Part shown: piece after piece, positions 27,735-36,396 of the stretch
Position numbering within the stretch: the stretch's first letter is position 1
Layout of the letters: the number at the start of each line of letters is the position of its first letter
Assembly (NCBI GenBank): GCA_937139335.1
Contig: CAKZPN010000027.1
Span: 244,818 to 308,817, forward strand
Source of the DNA: an uncultured Roseicyclus sp.
GTDB taxonomy: Bacteria > Pseudomonadota > Alphaproteobacteria > Rhodobacterales > Rhodobacteraceae
Direction: 5' to 3'
Length of the DNA: 64,000 nt
Notes under the pieces: model-generated
What the model saw: only the letters and a program-made list of their open reading frames with translations
Databases searched by the model: none
What the model was told of the DNA's origin: nothing
Position numbers and translations under genes: made by a program

Positions 27735-29144
27735 GTGCTGGTCGTCGACCTCGACGGCACGCTGCTGCGCTCGGACATGCTGCACGAGAGTTTCTGGAAC
27801 GCCGTGGCCCGCGAGGCCGCGACGATCCCGGCCGCCGGTGCGGCGCTGATGCGCGGTCGGCCGGCACTGAAAGCCTGCCTTGCGGAGCGGGCCGAGATCG
27901 CCCCGGCCACCCTGCCCTACGAGCCGCGCGTGATCGCGCGCGTCAAGGCGTGGCGCGCGGCGGGCGGGCGCACGGCGCTGGTCACCGCCACCGACCTGCG
28001 GCTGGCGCGGGCCATCGCAAACCACCTGGGCCTGTTCGACGACGTTTTCGGCACGACGGGCGAGACCAACCTGAAGGGTCCGGCCAAGGCGGCGCTGCTG
28101 GTCGAGCATTACGGAGCGGGCGGCTACGACTACATCGGGGACAGCGAGGCCGACCTGCCGGCCTGGGCCGGCGCGGCCCGAGCGATCAGCGTCAACGCCG
28201 CCCCCGCCCTGCGCCACCGGCTCGATCTGCAGAGCCGGACCCCGGCCGAACACCTGCCGCCCGACGCATCGCGCGCGGGCGTGATGCTGCGCGCGCTCCG
28301 GCCCCGGCAATGGGTGAAGAACACCCTCGTCTTCGTGCCGATGATCGCGGATCTCACCTTTGACCTCGCCACGCTCTTCGCGGCGCTGATCGCCTTCGTG
28401 GCGCTCAGCCTCACCGCCTCGGCGGGCTATGTGCTGAACGATCTGCTCGACCTGTCGGACGACCGCAGCCACCCGCGCAAATGCCACCGCCCCTTCGCCA
28501 GCGGCGCGCTTTCGGCGGCGACGGGGACCTGGATGTTCCCGGTCCTTCTGATCGCGGGGCTGGCGGTGGCGCTGGTCGGCGGGCCGCTGCTGCTGGCGGT
28601 CGTGGCGCTCTATTTCCTCGCGACCATGGCCTATTCGGTGAAGCTCAAGCGCCACACGATGGTCGATATCTGCATGCTCGCCACGCTCTTTACCCTGCGC
28701 ATAATCGCGGGCGGCGTGGCCATCGGGGTGGAGCTGTCGGTCTGGCTGCTGGCGGTGTCGATGTTCATGTTTTTCGCGCTGGCGGCGGTGAAGCGGCTGG
28801 CCGAGCTGACCGACCTCCAGGCCGCGGGGCGCGCCGTCACCCGCCGCGCCTACCGGGTGGAGGATCGCGGCTTGCTGAGCCAGATGGCGATCTCGTCGGG
28901 CTATCTCGCGGTGCTGGTCCTGGCGCTCTACATCGACGAGCCGGTGGTGCAGGAGAAGTTCGGCGCGCCCTGGATGCTCTGGGCGGTCTGCCCGCTGCTG
29001 ATCTTCTGGATCAGCCGCATGGTCATGGTCGCGGCGCGCGGCGACATGCACGACGACCCGCTGGTCTGGGCGTTGGAGAATTCCACCAGCCGCAAGGTGA
29101 TGGGCCTGACCGCGATTTTCGTGGCACTGGCGGTGCTGCTGTGA
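27735..29144 (+). CDS. HAD phosphatase - UbiA prenyltransferase fusion (DPPR synthase-like)
   Basis: A 469-residue fusion. Residues 1 to about 185 form a HAD hydrolase with the nucleophile motif VDLDGTLLRSD and GDSEADLPAW near the end. The rest is a UbiA-type membrane prenyltransferase with RPRQWVKN and NDLLDLSDDRSHPRK as the prenyl-diphosphate site. In mycobacteria UbiA (Rv3806c) transfers phosphoribose to decaprenyl phosphate and a separate phosphatase (Rv3807c) is proposed to remove the 5-phosphate. Here both activities appear in one chain. The GTG at 27735 is chosen because no in-frame ATG precedes it. NoeC of Azorhizobium is a related case. It overlaps the GtrA gene. Confidence 0.85.
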   Translation: MLVVDLDGTLLRSDMLHESFWNAVAREAATIPAAGAALMRGRPALKACLAERAEIAPATLPYEPRVIARVKAWRAAGGRTALVTATDLRLARAIANHLGLFDDVFGTTGETNLKGPAKAALLVEHYGAGGYDYIGDSEADLPAWAGAARAISVNAAPALRHRLDLQSRTPAEHLPPDASRAGVMLRALRPRQWVKNTLVFVPMIADLTFDLATLFAALIAFVALSLTASAGYVLNDLLDLSDDRSHPRKCHRPFASGALSAATGTWMFPVLLIAGLAVALVGGPLLLAVVALYFLATMAYSVKLKRHTMVDICMLATLFTLRIIAGGVAIGVELSVWLLAVSMFMFFALAAVKRLAELTDLQAAGRAVTRRAYRVEDRGLLSQMAISSGYLAVLVLALYIDEPVVQEKFGAPWMLWAVCPLLIFWISRMVMVAARGDMHDDPLVWALENSTSRKVMGLTAIFVALAVLL

Positions 29145-29575
29145 GCGGGCCGCCCCGGGGTTCGGCGCTGGTCCTGCGCTACGCAGGTTTCGCGGTTGTG
29201 GCGACGCTGGCCAATCTCGGCGCGCAGCGCCTTGTGCTTGCCGGGGCCGATCCGGTCGCGGCGGGGCGCTTCGTGCTGGCGATGGCGGTGGGCACGGGCG
29301 TCGGGTTGGTGGTGAAATACCTGCTCGACAAGCGCTGGATCTTCTACGACCGCACCACGGGCGCCCGCGCGCAGGGGGCGCAGTTCGCGCTCTACACTGC
29401 GATGGGTCTCGTCACGACCGCGATCTTCTGGCTCACCGAAACTGCGTTCTGGCTGGTCTGGGGCACCGACCTGGCACGCGAGACCGGCGCGGTGCTGGGC
29501 CTTGGCGTGGGATACGTCACGAAATACCTGCTCGACCGGCGCTACGTGTTCCGCCCGATGGAGGGCGCGACATGA
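29141..29575 (+). CDS. GtrA-family membrane protein
   Basis: A 144-residue protein with four hydrophobic helices: RYAGFAVVATLANLGAQRLV, FVLAMAVGTGVGLVVKYLL, FALYTAMGLVTTAIFWLTE and the last around GAVLGLGVGYVTKYLLDRRY. Such proteins are thought to flip or organise polyprenyl-linked sugars. Rv3789 has this fold beside dprE1/dprE2 in mycobacteria, and the same company appears here. It begins with GTG inside the stop of the upstream gene (GTGA) and ends overlapping the dprE1-like start. Confidence 0.85.
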   Translation: MSGPPRGSALVLRYAGFAVVATLANLGAQRLVLAGADPVAAGRFVLAMAVGTGVGLVVKYLLDKRWIFYDRTTGARAQGAQFALYTAMGLVTTAIFWLTETAFWLVWGTDLARETGAVLGLGVGYVTKYLLDRRYVFRPMEGAT

Positions 29576-30891
29576 CGCTGCGCGCCGGGTGGGGCCGGTT
29601 CCGGCCCAGCGAAACGCGGGTGGCGCGGGCGCGGGCGCAGGCCGATGTCGCCGCCGCGCTGGCCGCCGGCCCGCTCATTGCGCGCGGCAACGGGCGCGCC
29701 TATGGCGACAGCGCCGTCAGCCCCGGCCTGACGCTGGAGATGCGGGCGATGGACCGGATGCTGTCCTTCGACGCCGAGACCGGCGTGCTGGTGGCCGAGG
29801 CGGGCGTGCTGCTCGCCGACATCATCGGCTGCTTTCTGCCGCGCGGCTGGTTTCCGTGGGTGACGCCCGGTACGCGCTTCGTCACGCTGGGCGGCGCCAT
29901 CGCGGCGGATGTCCATGGCAAGAACCACCACATCGACGGTGGCTTCGGCAGCTTTGTCGAGTCGGTCGAGGTGATGGGTGCCGGCGGCCGCGTGACCCGC
30001 GCCGCGCCGGGTGACGACCTCTTCGGCTGGACGCTGGGCGGCATGGGCCTGACCGGGGTGATCCTGCGCGCCGCGATCCGCCTGCGCCCCGTCGCCACCG
30101 GCTGGATCGTGCAGGACATGCGCGCCACCCAGACGCTGGAGGCCACGATCGACATGATGGATGCGACGCTCTCCGCGCCCTATTCCGTCGCCTGGCTCGA
30201 CTGCGTCACGACCGGGCCGATGATGGGGCGCGGCCTCGTGATGCTGGGCCGCCACGCCGAGGTGGCCGACCTGCCGCCGTCGCAGCGCGGCAGGCCCTAC
30301 GAGACGCCGAATAAACCCACGCTCCGCCTGCCCTTCGACCTGCCCGCCGTCGCGCTGAACCCCGTCACGCGGCACGCCTTCAACGCGCTCTACTACTGGA
30401 ACGGGCGGCGCAAGCCGGGGCCGCGGCTGGTCGACTGGGCGAGCTATTTCTACCCGCTCGACGCCATCCTCGACTGGAACCGCGGCTACGGGCGCGCCGG
30501 TTTCCTGCAGTTCCAGTGCGCCCTGCCGCAAGACAGCGCGCGCGCCGGCCTCACCGCGCTGCTCGGCGCCATCGCGCGGTCTGGCGAGGCTTCCGCCCTG
30601 TCGGTCCTGAAACGCTTCGGCGCGCAGGACGGGCGGTTTTCCTTTCCCATGGCGGGTTATACGCTCGCCCTCGACTTTCCCGCCAATGACCGGAGCCTGA
30701 AGCTGATGGAGACACTGGACCAGATCACGCTCGACCACGGCGGGCGGTTCTACCTCGCCAAGGACGCCCGCCTGCCCCGCGCCGTTCTGGAGGCGTCGGA
30801 TGACCGCGTCCCCGCCTTCCGCGCCATGCGGGCGGCGACCGGGGCGGCCGGGCGCTTCATCTCTCTGCAGTCCGAAAGGCTGGGGCTGTGA
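29572..30891 (+). CDS. FAD-dependent oxidase, DprE1-like (polyprenylphosphoryl-ribose 2'-oxidase)
   Basis: A 439-residue VAO-fold flavoprotein. FAD-binding segments RGNGRAYGDSAVSPG and AIAADVHGKNHHIDGGFGSF are near-identical in character to DprE1. The family oxidises the ribose 2'-hydroxyl of decaprenyl-phospho-ribose, after which DprE2 reduces the ketone to give the arabinose donor. The position that I align by eye with the benzothiazinone-target Cys387 of M. tuberculosis DprE1 is Ala366 here (GYTLALDFP). It overlaps its neighbours by four bases on each side. L-gulonolactone-type oxidase is the alternative but the operon argues for DprE1. Confidence 0.88.
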   Translation: MTLRAGWGRFRPSETRVARARAQADVAAALAAGPLIARGNGRAYGDSAVSPGLTLEMRAMDRMLSFDAETGVLVAEAGVLLADIIGCFLPRGWFPWVTPGTRFVTLGGAIAADVHGKNHHIDGGFGSFVESVEVMGAGGRVTRAAPGDDLFGWTLGGMGLTGVILRAAIRLRPVATGWIVQDMRATQTLEATIDMMDATLSAPYSVAWLDCVTTGPMMGRGLVMLGRHAEVADLPPSQRGRPYETPNKPTLRLPFDLPAVALNPVTRHAFNALYYWNGRRKPGPRLVDWASYFYPLDAILDWNRGYGRAGFLQFQCALPQDSARAGLTALLGAIARSGEASALSVLKRFGAQDGRFSFPMAGYTLALDFPANDRSLKLMETLDQITLDHGGRFYLAKDARLPRAVLEASDDRVPAFRAMRAATGAAGRFISLQSERLGL

Positions 30892-31634
30892 GCGGGCGGG
30901 TGCAGGGGCCGGTCCTGATCCTCGGCGCGTCCTCCGACATGGCCCGCGCGGTGGCGCGCGGCTTTGCCGCCAAAGGCTGCGCGATCCAGCTTGCCGCGCG
31001 CGACCCCGACCGGCTGGCCGATGACAAGGCCGACCTCGAGACCCGCTACGGCGTTGCGGTCAGCCTGCACGCGGTCGATGCGCTCGACATCGAAAGCCAC
31101 GCGGGCTTTGTCTCGGGCCTGCCGGCGCTGCCGGCCATAGCGGTCTGCGCCATCGGGCTGATGGGAGACCAGGACGAGAACGAGATCGACATGACCCGCG
31201 CCGCGCAGATCCTGCGCTCGAATTTCGAGGGGCCGGCGAGCCTGCTGGCGGTGCTGGCCAACGCGATGGAGGCGCGCGGCTCGGGCACGCTGGTCGGCAT
31301 CAGCTCGGTCGCGGGCGAACGTGGTCGCGCGTCGAACTACGTCTACGGCAGCGCCAAGGCCGGCTTCACCGCCTTCCTCTCCGGCCTCCGGAACCGCCTT
31401 GCGCAGAAGGGCGTGCATGTCGTGACCGTTCTGCCCGGTTTCGTGGCGACGCGGATGACCGAGGGCATGGACCTGCCGAAAAAGCTGGTGGCCGAGCCTG
31501 CAGAGGTTGCCACCGCCATCGTCGCCGCCGTCGAAAAATCCCGCAATGTCATCTACGTGCGGCGGATCTGGGGACTGATCATGGCGATCATCAAGGCCAT
31601 TCCCGAGCAGATCTTCAAGAAAACCTCGATCTGA
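30888..31634 (+). CDS. SDR-family reductase, DprE2-like
   Basis: A 248-residue short-chain dehydrogenase. The NAD(P) site is LILGASSDMARAVARGFA rather than the classic TGxxxGIG, as in DprE2. The catalytic residues are in SSVAGERGRASNYVYGSAKAG (Ser, Tyr, Lys). The C-terminal KKTSI with a preceding hydrophobic helix could touch the membrane. It starts with GTG within the stop of the DprE1-like gene and closes the four-gene unit. Confidence 0.88.
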   Translation: MSGRVQGPVLILGASSDMARAVARGFAAKGCAIQLAARDPDRLADDKADLETRYGVAVSLHAVDALDIESHAGFVSGLPALPAIAVCAIGLMGDQDENEIDMTRAAQILRSNFEGPASLLAVLANAMEARGSGTLVGISSVAGERGRASNYVYGSAKAGFTAFLSGLRNRLAQKGVHVVTVLPGFVATRMTEGMDLPKKLVAEPAEVATAIVAAVEKSRNVIYVRRIWGLIMAIIKAIPEQIFKKTSI

Positions 31635-31671
31635 ACCGCGCGCCGGTTTCCGCGCAGGTGCCCAAGAAACT

Positions 31672-31693
31672 GGCGGATTTCCGCCTGCTTTTT
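31672..31693 (+). terminator. Possible terminator after the DprE-like operon
   Basis: GGCGG-ATTT-CCGCC (31672-31685) forms a 5-bp stem, and TGC plus a run of five T follows at 31686-31693. It is weak but sits 38 bases after the last gene of the operon. Confidence 0.45.
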
Positions 31694-31758
31694 GCCCGCC
31701 GCGCGGAAAGCCTTTCGCCGTTATTGAGTATTTTACGCGTCCGGCATACTCGGTTCGC

Positions 31759-33237
31759 ATGATAGGGACAGTATTTGCGCAGCCCAAGGCGCGCGTTTCG
31801 GGTAGCTTTACGCGACTTTTCGATACTCCGAACACCGTGATCGCGGCGTTGGTGGTGTCGACCTGCGTGGCCGCCGTTTCAGGTTACATCGTGGTGTCGA
31901 AGGCGCTGCCGCACCTGGCCAGCGTGACGGAAGAGCTTGCCAGCGCCGACGCCCCGGTGCGCCCGGTCGAACGCCCGACCGAGCGGGTGCGCCCGCTGCT
32001 GGCGCCGGCCGACCCGGCCGTCGTCGCGCTTGGCTTCACCGATCCGGGCGTCGCCCGTGGCACCCCCGGCACGTTGGCCGAGGCCGCGATGCCGGTGGCA
32101 CCGCGCGTCGCCTCGCCCGCGGGCTCCGTCCGGCTGATCGCCGGCCGCCCGTCCATCGTGCCGCCGCAGCGCCCCGAATTGGGCAACGGCCTCGTGCAAC
32201 TGGCAAGTGGCCTCAGCGCCGCGCGCGCGCTCGGCCTGCCCGGCCCGGTCGCCCGGCCAGAGGCGCCCGCAGCCCCCGTTGCTGTCGCGGCCGTCGCGTC
32301 GCGGCCCGAGCAACGCCCGGCCACGCTCTCGACCCGCGCCCCGGTGCTGGAAGAGGCCGAGGTGGTGCTGGCCGCCGCCACCTCGCCCGAAGACGCGGCG
32401 CCCCGCCCGCGCCTGTCGGATCCGGTGCCGCCGCGTGCCGGCGCCAACCCCTGTTCGGGCCAGCTCGCCCGCGCGATCCCGCGCCGCCCCGGCAATGCCG
32501 CCGGCGGCACCGCCGTCATGGCCGCCGTGGGCAACGGCAGCGGCTCGGGCCGCGACGACGCGCTGGTGGCCGAGGCGCTGCGCGGCAACATCCCCTCGCA
32601 TCTGCGCGAGCTGCAACCGGTGCATTTCACCGGCGTGGTCGGCGGGCGGCAGACACAGATCACCATCTGCGTCACGCCCGACTACCTCGCCATCGGGTCC
32701 GACGCCGACAACGTGCGCGTGCCGCTGGGCCTACCTGCCGCGCTGCGCGTGGCCGATGCCTTCGACATGATGCTGCCGACGACGCGCATGGTCGACGCGA
32801 TCTACGCGCAGGCCGATGTCCGCATCTCGCCCTCGCCGATGCCGCCGACCTCGGCTATGTCCTCGACCGACTACTTCCTGCGCCACAACGCGACCGTGAA
32901 CGGCCAGTTTGCCCGTGCGGGCGCCCGCGGCGCCGTGCTGGTTGCCGGCCACAAGAAGGACGTGGTGATCGCCAACCGCCTCGCAGGCGCGCCCGGCCGC
33001 GTCGCAATCTACGGCTGGCACCGTTCCAACGGCGCGCCGATCCAGCCGCTGTCGACGGTGCATGGCGAATACTACGCAGATTACAGTCATGGCATCCGTC
33101 TGGTCTCGCGCACGGCCTATGTGAACGGCCGCGCGATGAACCTGAGCGGTCTTCTGACCGACAGCCAGATGGCGGGCCTGTTGAACAGCGACGGGCCGCT
33201 CACCGGCACCACGGTGCGCCTGGCCTCGCTGCAGTAA
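31759..33237 (+). CDS. Membrane-anchored or exported protein of unknown function, Pro/Ala-rich linker
   Basis: A 492-residue protein I do not recognise. A hydrophobic segment at about residues 28-48 (TVIAALVVSTCVAAVSGYIVV) probably anchors it in the inner membrane with the bulk outside. Residues 60-270 are a low-complexity Pro/Ala/Arg linker. The folded C-terminal part, from about GNIPSHLRELQPVHF onward, includes ICVTPDYLAIGSDADNVRVP, STDYFLRHNATVNGQ and YYADYSHGIRLVSR; the His/Asp content could suit a hydrolase but no known motif is certain. It is a single gene ending in a strong terminator. Confidence 0.6.
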   Translation: MIGTVFAQPKARVSGSFTRLFDTPNTVIAALVVSTCVAAVSGYIVVSKALPHLASVTEELASADAPVRPVERPTERVRPLLAPADPAVVALGFTDPGVARGTPGTLAEAAMPVAPRVASPAGSVRLIAGRPSIVPPQRPELGNGLVQLASGLSAARALGLPGPVARPEAPAAPVAVAAVASRPEQRPATLSTRAPVLEEAEVVLAAATSPEDAAPRPRLSDPVPPRAGANPCSGQLARAIPRRPGNAAGGTAVMAAVGNGSGSGRDDALVAEALRGNIPSHLRELQPVHFTGVVGGRQTQITICVTPDYLAIGSDADNVRVPLGLPAALRVADAFDMMLPTTRMVDAIYAQADVRISPSPMPPTSAMSSTDYFLRHNATVNGQFARAGARGAVLVAGHKKDVVIANRLAGAPGRVAIYGWHRSNGAPIQPLSTVHGEYYADYSHGIRLVSRTAYVNGRAMNLSGLLTDSQMAGLLNSDGPLTGTTVRLASLQ

Positions 33238-33254
33238 AATCCCCCGATCAACGA

Positions 33255-33286
33255 AAAAGGCCCCGGCATCGCTGCGGGGGCCTTTT
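33255..33286. terminator. Bidirectional terminator
   Basis: AAAAGGCCCC (33255-33264) pairs perfectly with GGGGCCTTTT (33277-33286) over a 12-base loop. The A-run and T-run on either side let it work for the gene ending at 33237 and for the convergent gene ending at 33306. Confidence 0.82.
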
Positions 33287-33305
33287 CGATTCTGCCTGTC
33301 CGCGC

Positions 33306-34331
33306 TCAGCGCACGTCGCGGAAGCAGCGGAACCCGAGGTGGTAGTTGCGGTGGCTGCCCTCCGACATCACCCGGCTGCCGTGCCAGAACGGCGCGCGCC
33401 AGCGGGCCCAGTGCTCATGCGCGCGGATCGTGTCCCAGATGAACCACGACCCCTTCATCTCGGTCACGCCCAGGCTGGTGGAGCCACGGCTGGCCATCTG
33501 GTCCTCGGACAGCGGCAGGTTCATATGCTCGGCCGCGTTGCCGTCGATGTCGTAGACTCCGAGCGGCGAGCGGCAATCGGGGAACGAGCCGGCCGGGTAG
33601 GTGTTCGAGCCGCAGCCGGTGAAGGACCCGCCGTTGCAGGACGCGGTCTTGGAGCTGCCCGTCGCGCAGACGCCCGAGCGCCATTGCCCGATGGAATAGG
33701 TGCCCGACGTGTTCGCGTACCGCGCATTGTGCAGGTTGCGCATCGTGTTCACGGCGGCCGACCCGCTCATCCCCCGGATGCGGTCGAACGGGTAGTCGGG
33801 CGGCAACAGCTGGCCTGCGGCCGCCCCTTCCCATTCATGCGCGTCGCCGATCCGCTTGCCCTCGGCGGCGCACAGCTGCGCGGCCTCGTTGGCGCGGACC
33901 CAGACCACCGGGTAGGCCATCGGGACGTTGGGGTATTCGAACATGTCGGCGCAGACTGTGGCGTCGCCGGGGCTCTGCGTCGCGGGATCGTAGAGTGGCA
34001 CCATGAAGGGCTCGCCACAGATCCGCTCGTATTCGCGGTTGCGGTAGCTCGCCTGCACCTGCGCGACCGACCCGCCCAGCCGCGCCGCCGATTCCTCGGG
34101 CGTCATCGGGTGGCGGGTGACGGCGGGGTTGCCCTGCCCCATCCAGCCATTGGGCGAATTGGCGAAGATCTGGCGGATGCGGCCGATCTCGGCGGCCGAG
34201 ACGCCGCGGACCTCCTGCATCTGGCGAAACATCAGCTCGTTGCGCTCGGCAAGCCCCTGCCCGGCCGCGGGCAGCGCCATCAGGGCGGCGGTCAGCGCGC
34301 CCAGTGCCGCCTTCAGGATCGGTCTCGACAT
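33306..34331 (-). CDS. Exported formylglycine-generating-enzyme-like (SUMF1/FGE fold) protein
   Basis: A 341-residue protein with a signal peptide (ALGALTAALMALPAAGQG). The FGE-sulfatase fold is indicated by YPVVWVRANEAAQLCAAEGKRIGDAHEWEGAAAG, by SPLGVYDIDGNAAEHMN and by the final LGFRCFRDVR. Many cysteines suggest disulfides in the periplasm. Whether it has oxidase activity is unclear; several FGE-fold proteins are only binding domains. Its ATG overlaps the stop of the upstream gene (ATGA), so the two proteins probably work together. No sulfatase gene is nearby. Confidence 0.78.
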   Translation of the reverse strand: MSRPILKAALGALTAALMALPAAGQGLAERNELMFRQMQEVRGVSAAEIGRIRQIFANSPNGWMGQGNPAVTRHPMTPEESAARLGGSVAQVQASYRNREYERICGEPFMVPLYDPATQSPGDATVCADMFEYPNVPMAYPVVWVRANEAAQLCAAEGKRIGDAHEWEGAAAGQLLPPDYPFDRIRGMSGSAAVNTMRNLHNARYANTSGTYSIGQWRSGVCATGSSKTASCNGGSFTGCGSNTYPAGSFPDCRSPLGVYDIDGNAAEHMNLPLSEDQMASRGSTSLGVTEMKGSWFIWDTIRAHEHWARWRAPFWHGSRVMSEGSHRNYHLGFRCFRDVR

Positions 34332-36061
34332 CAGTCCCTCCGCACAAGGTAAAAGAAATCACGGTTGTCGGGCGCCTCGACGAATCGCGGGATGCGCGTG
34401 TTGCCGTCGCGCGGATCGGCCTCGGCCATGCCGCGGACGAGGTGATGCGTCTCCAGATCGCCGTCCTCGCGGGTGTAAAGCGCCATGTAGGTCAGCTCCT
34501 GGCTGTTCATGTCCAGAAGCATTGCATAGTCACATTGGTAGGCTTGAAAGGTCCGCGCCATGCCCGAGGGCGTCGCGCTCGAAAAATAGGCATAGATCAG
34601 GAACTGTCGGCCCTCGACCGTGCGCAGGCAAGTGCCGGCGCGCAGCGTGCGCAGGTTCGCCTCGGCCGAGCCCGACCAGTTGCCGCCGCCCCACGATGTC
34701 ACGCGCGGCCCCGGCACGCCGTTCTCGATCAGCGCCACGCCGTTCTGGCGCGCCGTCACCAGCCGATCCATTAGGCCCGCGTCCTCCTCGGTCCAGGTCC
34801 GCATCTCCAGCGTGCCGTCGTCGAGCACGTAGAGCGTGGCGAGGTTCGGCCAGAGCCGTGAGAACATCACGCCATGGGTGTAGAACCCGTAGTGGTGGCC
34901 CCAGTTGAAGGTCGCGTAATCGCCGAAGCGCCAGGCGCCGTGTTCGCGCTTGAAGCCGCCGGTGAAGGTGGCCGCGACCGTCTCGTAGAAATTCGGCGAC
35001 AGCATCCCGTTGAAGACCAGCGGATCGGGCCGGTCGAACCCGTCCGGCCCCGGCCCCTGGTAATGCCGACCCTGCCCCGAGGGCCGCGGCGACCAGCCGA
35101 GCGCGGGGTGGTCGGTGCCGACCTCGTAGCCGATCTCGAACCGGCTCATGTCGAAGGCGACGAGGTAGACGTCGGCGCGGTTCTCGACCCCGTCGAGCCC
35201 GTTGGCCCCCGGCACGTCGAAGACGCTGCGCGCGATCATGCTGGGCTGCATCACGCTGGCGTAGATGCCCGGCGCCTCCGCGACCTCGTACCAGGACCCA
35301 GCCGTCATCGACCCGCCGTCGGTGCCGTCGAGCTCGAAGCCCATCGAGGGCCGCATCGCGGGCGCGTTGGACAACAGCGCCGAGCCCAGAAGCGCGACGC
35401 CGTCGATCTCCTCCTCGGTCTCGAAGCCTTCGGAGGAGACCATGAACGCATCCTCGTAGAAGGCGCCCTTGATCAGGTTCACGATCGAATCGCCGAAGAT
35501 GACGTTGTCGCGCAGGAATTGCGACACTGCCTCGCGCGAGGTGCGGTTGCCGCGCACCGGGTTGCGCACGAAGAGCGCCCAGTCGCAGACCGGCGCGAAG
35601 GGCAGATCGCTCGCGGCGGCCTCTTCCAGCTCATCCGCCTGCCAGGGCGCGCAGTCCATCACGTCGCCCTCGCGGTCGATCGTCAGGCTGGGCGCATCGC
35701 CGCCGCGCAGGGAGATCTCGGTGCCGTCCGGGTCCGCGTTTTCAAGGTGATAGCTGCGCGCCCGGCCCGATTGCGGCGCGACCTGCAACACGAACCACGA
35801 GTTCACGTTGGGGTTGAGAGAGGTCAGCGTATAGGTCGTGCCATCCGTCCCGGTCTGTTCGACCGCGTTGCGATACGGGTTCAACGCCCAGATCGACCCC
35901 GGAACGCTGGCGGCGAACTGCTCCATCTGCATCTCCAGCACGGTCGGCTCGGGCAGGCCGATCCCCTGTGCAAATGCGGGAGCGGGCAACAGCAAAGACG
36001 CGGCGAAAGGTGCGGCAAGGATCAATGGACAAGCGGAAAAAAAGCGCAGAGGCCGAAGCAA
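34331..36061 (-). CDS. Large exported protein, C-terminal NAGPA/DUF2233-like region
   Basis: A 576-residue exported protein of uncertain function. I place the start at a TTG (36061), since an AAGGAG site lies six bases before it and a clean signal peptide then follows (LRPLRFFSACPLILAAPFAASLLLPAPAFA, read in two parts). ATG alternatives upstream (to 36193) have no such site. The C-terminal part, AGTCLRTVEGRQFLIYAYF and YQCDYAMLLDMNS, resembles phosphodiester glycosidases (NAGPA/DUF2233), which is a tentative resemblance. It is translationally coupled to the FGE-like gene. Confidence 0.58.
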   Translation of the reverse strand: MLRPLRFFSACPLILAAPFAASLLLPAPAFAQGIGLPEPTVLEMQMEQFAASVPGSIWALNPYRNAVEQTGTDGTTYTLTSLNPNVNSWFVLQVAPQSGRARSYHLENADPDGTEISLRGGDAPSLTIDREGDVMDCAPWQADELEEAAASDLPFAPVCDWALFVRNPVRGNRTSREAVSQFLRDNVIFGDSIVNLIKGAFYEDAFMVSSEGFETEEEIDGVALLGSALLSNAPAMRPSMGFELDGTDGGSMTAGSWYEVAEAPGIYASVMQPSMIARSVFDVPGANGLDGVENRADVYLVAFDMSRFEIGYEVGTDHPALGWSPRPSGQGRHYQGPGPDGFDRPDPLVFNGMLSPNFYETVAATFTGGFKREHGAWRFGDYATFNWGHHYGFYTHGVMFSRLWPNLATLYVLDDGTLEMRTWTEEDAGLMDRLVTARQNGVALIENGVPGPRVTSWGGGNWSGSAEANLRTLRAGTCLRTVEGRQFLIYAYFSSATPSGMARTFQAYQCDYAMLLDMNSQELTYMALYTREDGDLETHHLVRGMAEADPRDGNTRIPRFVEAPDNRDFFYLVRRD

Positions 36062-36396
36062 GACAGTCTCCTTCAAACGGAACGGCTGCCCGGAGATTTC
36101 GGGCGAACATGACATCGCCGAAAGTGTTGCAGCAACTCCGCCCCTGACGCAACGGCGCGGCATCGGGCGGCAGAGTAAAACGTTGCGGATCACATGCTTT
36201 TCATAGCCAAAGCGACTAAACCGTGGAACAAGTCATATATCCTGACGGATTCCGCGATTAACGAAGTGTTAACCGAAGCTGGCAAGGATATCGGTGGGAT
36301 ACCGGGGCGTTGCGCGATCTGCGGGGCGCGCCAAGGGTCCGGGCCCGGTCCGCGCTGCGCGGGTCGGCATATCATTGAGAAAACCTGGGGGCAGGC
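36062..36396. other. Gene-free divergent promoter region
   Basis: This interval separates the exported pair (minus strand) from a TPR gene (plus strand). It contains a CtrA-like box (listed separately). A 74-codon open frame at 36194-36418 has no ribosome site or family resemblance, and I do not call it. Confidence 0.5.
36258..36273. promoter_or_regulatory. CtrA-like binding site
   Basis: TTAACGAAGTGTTAAC fits the full CtrA consensus TTAA-N7-TTAAC exactly. It is 124 bases before the TPR gene and about 200 bases before the divergent exported gene. Such AT-rich sites are rare by chance in this GC-rich sequence. CtrA is the cell-cycle and motility regulator of alphaproteobacteria. Confidence 0.6.
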
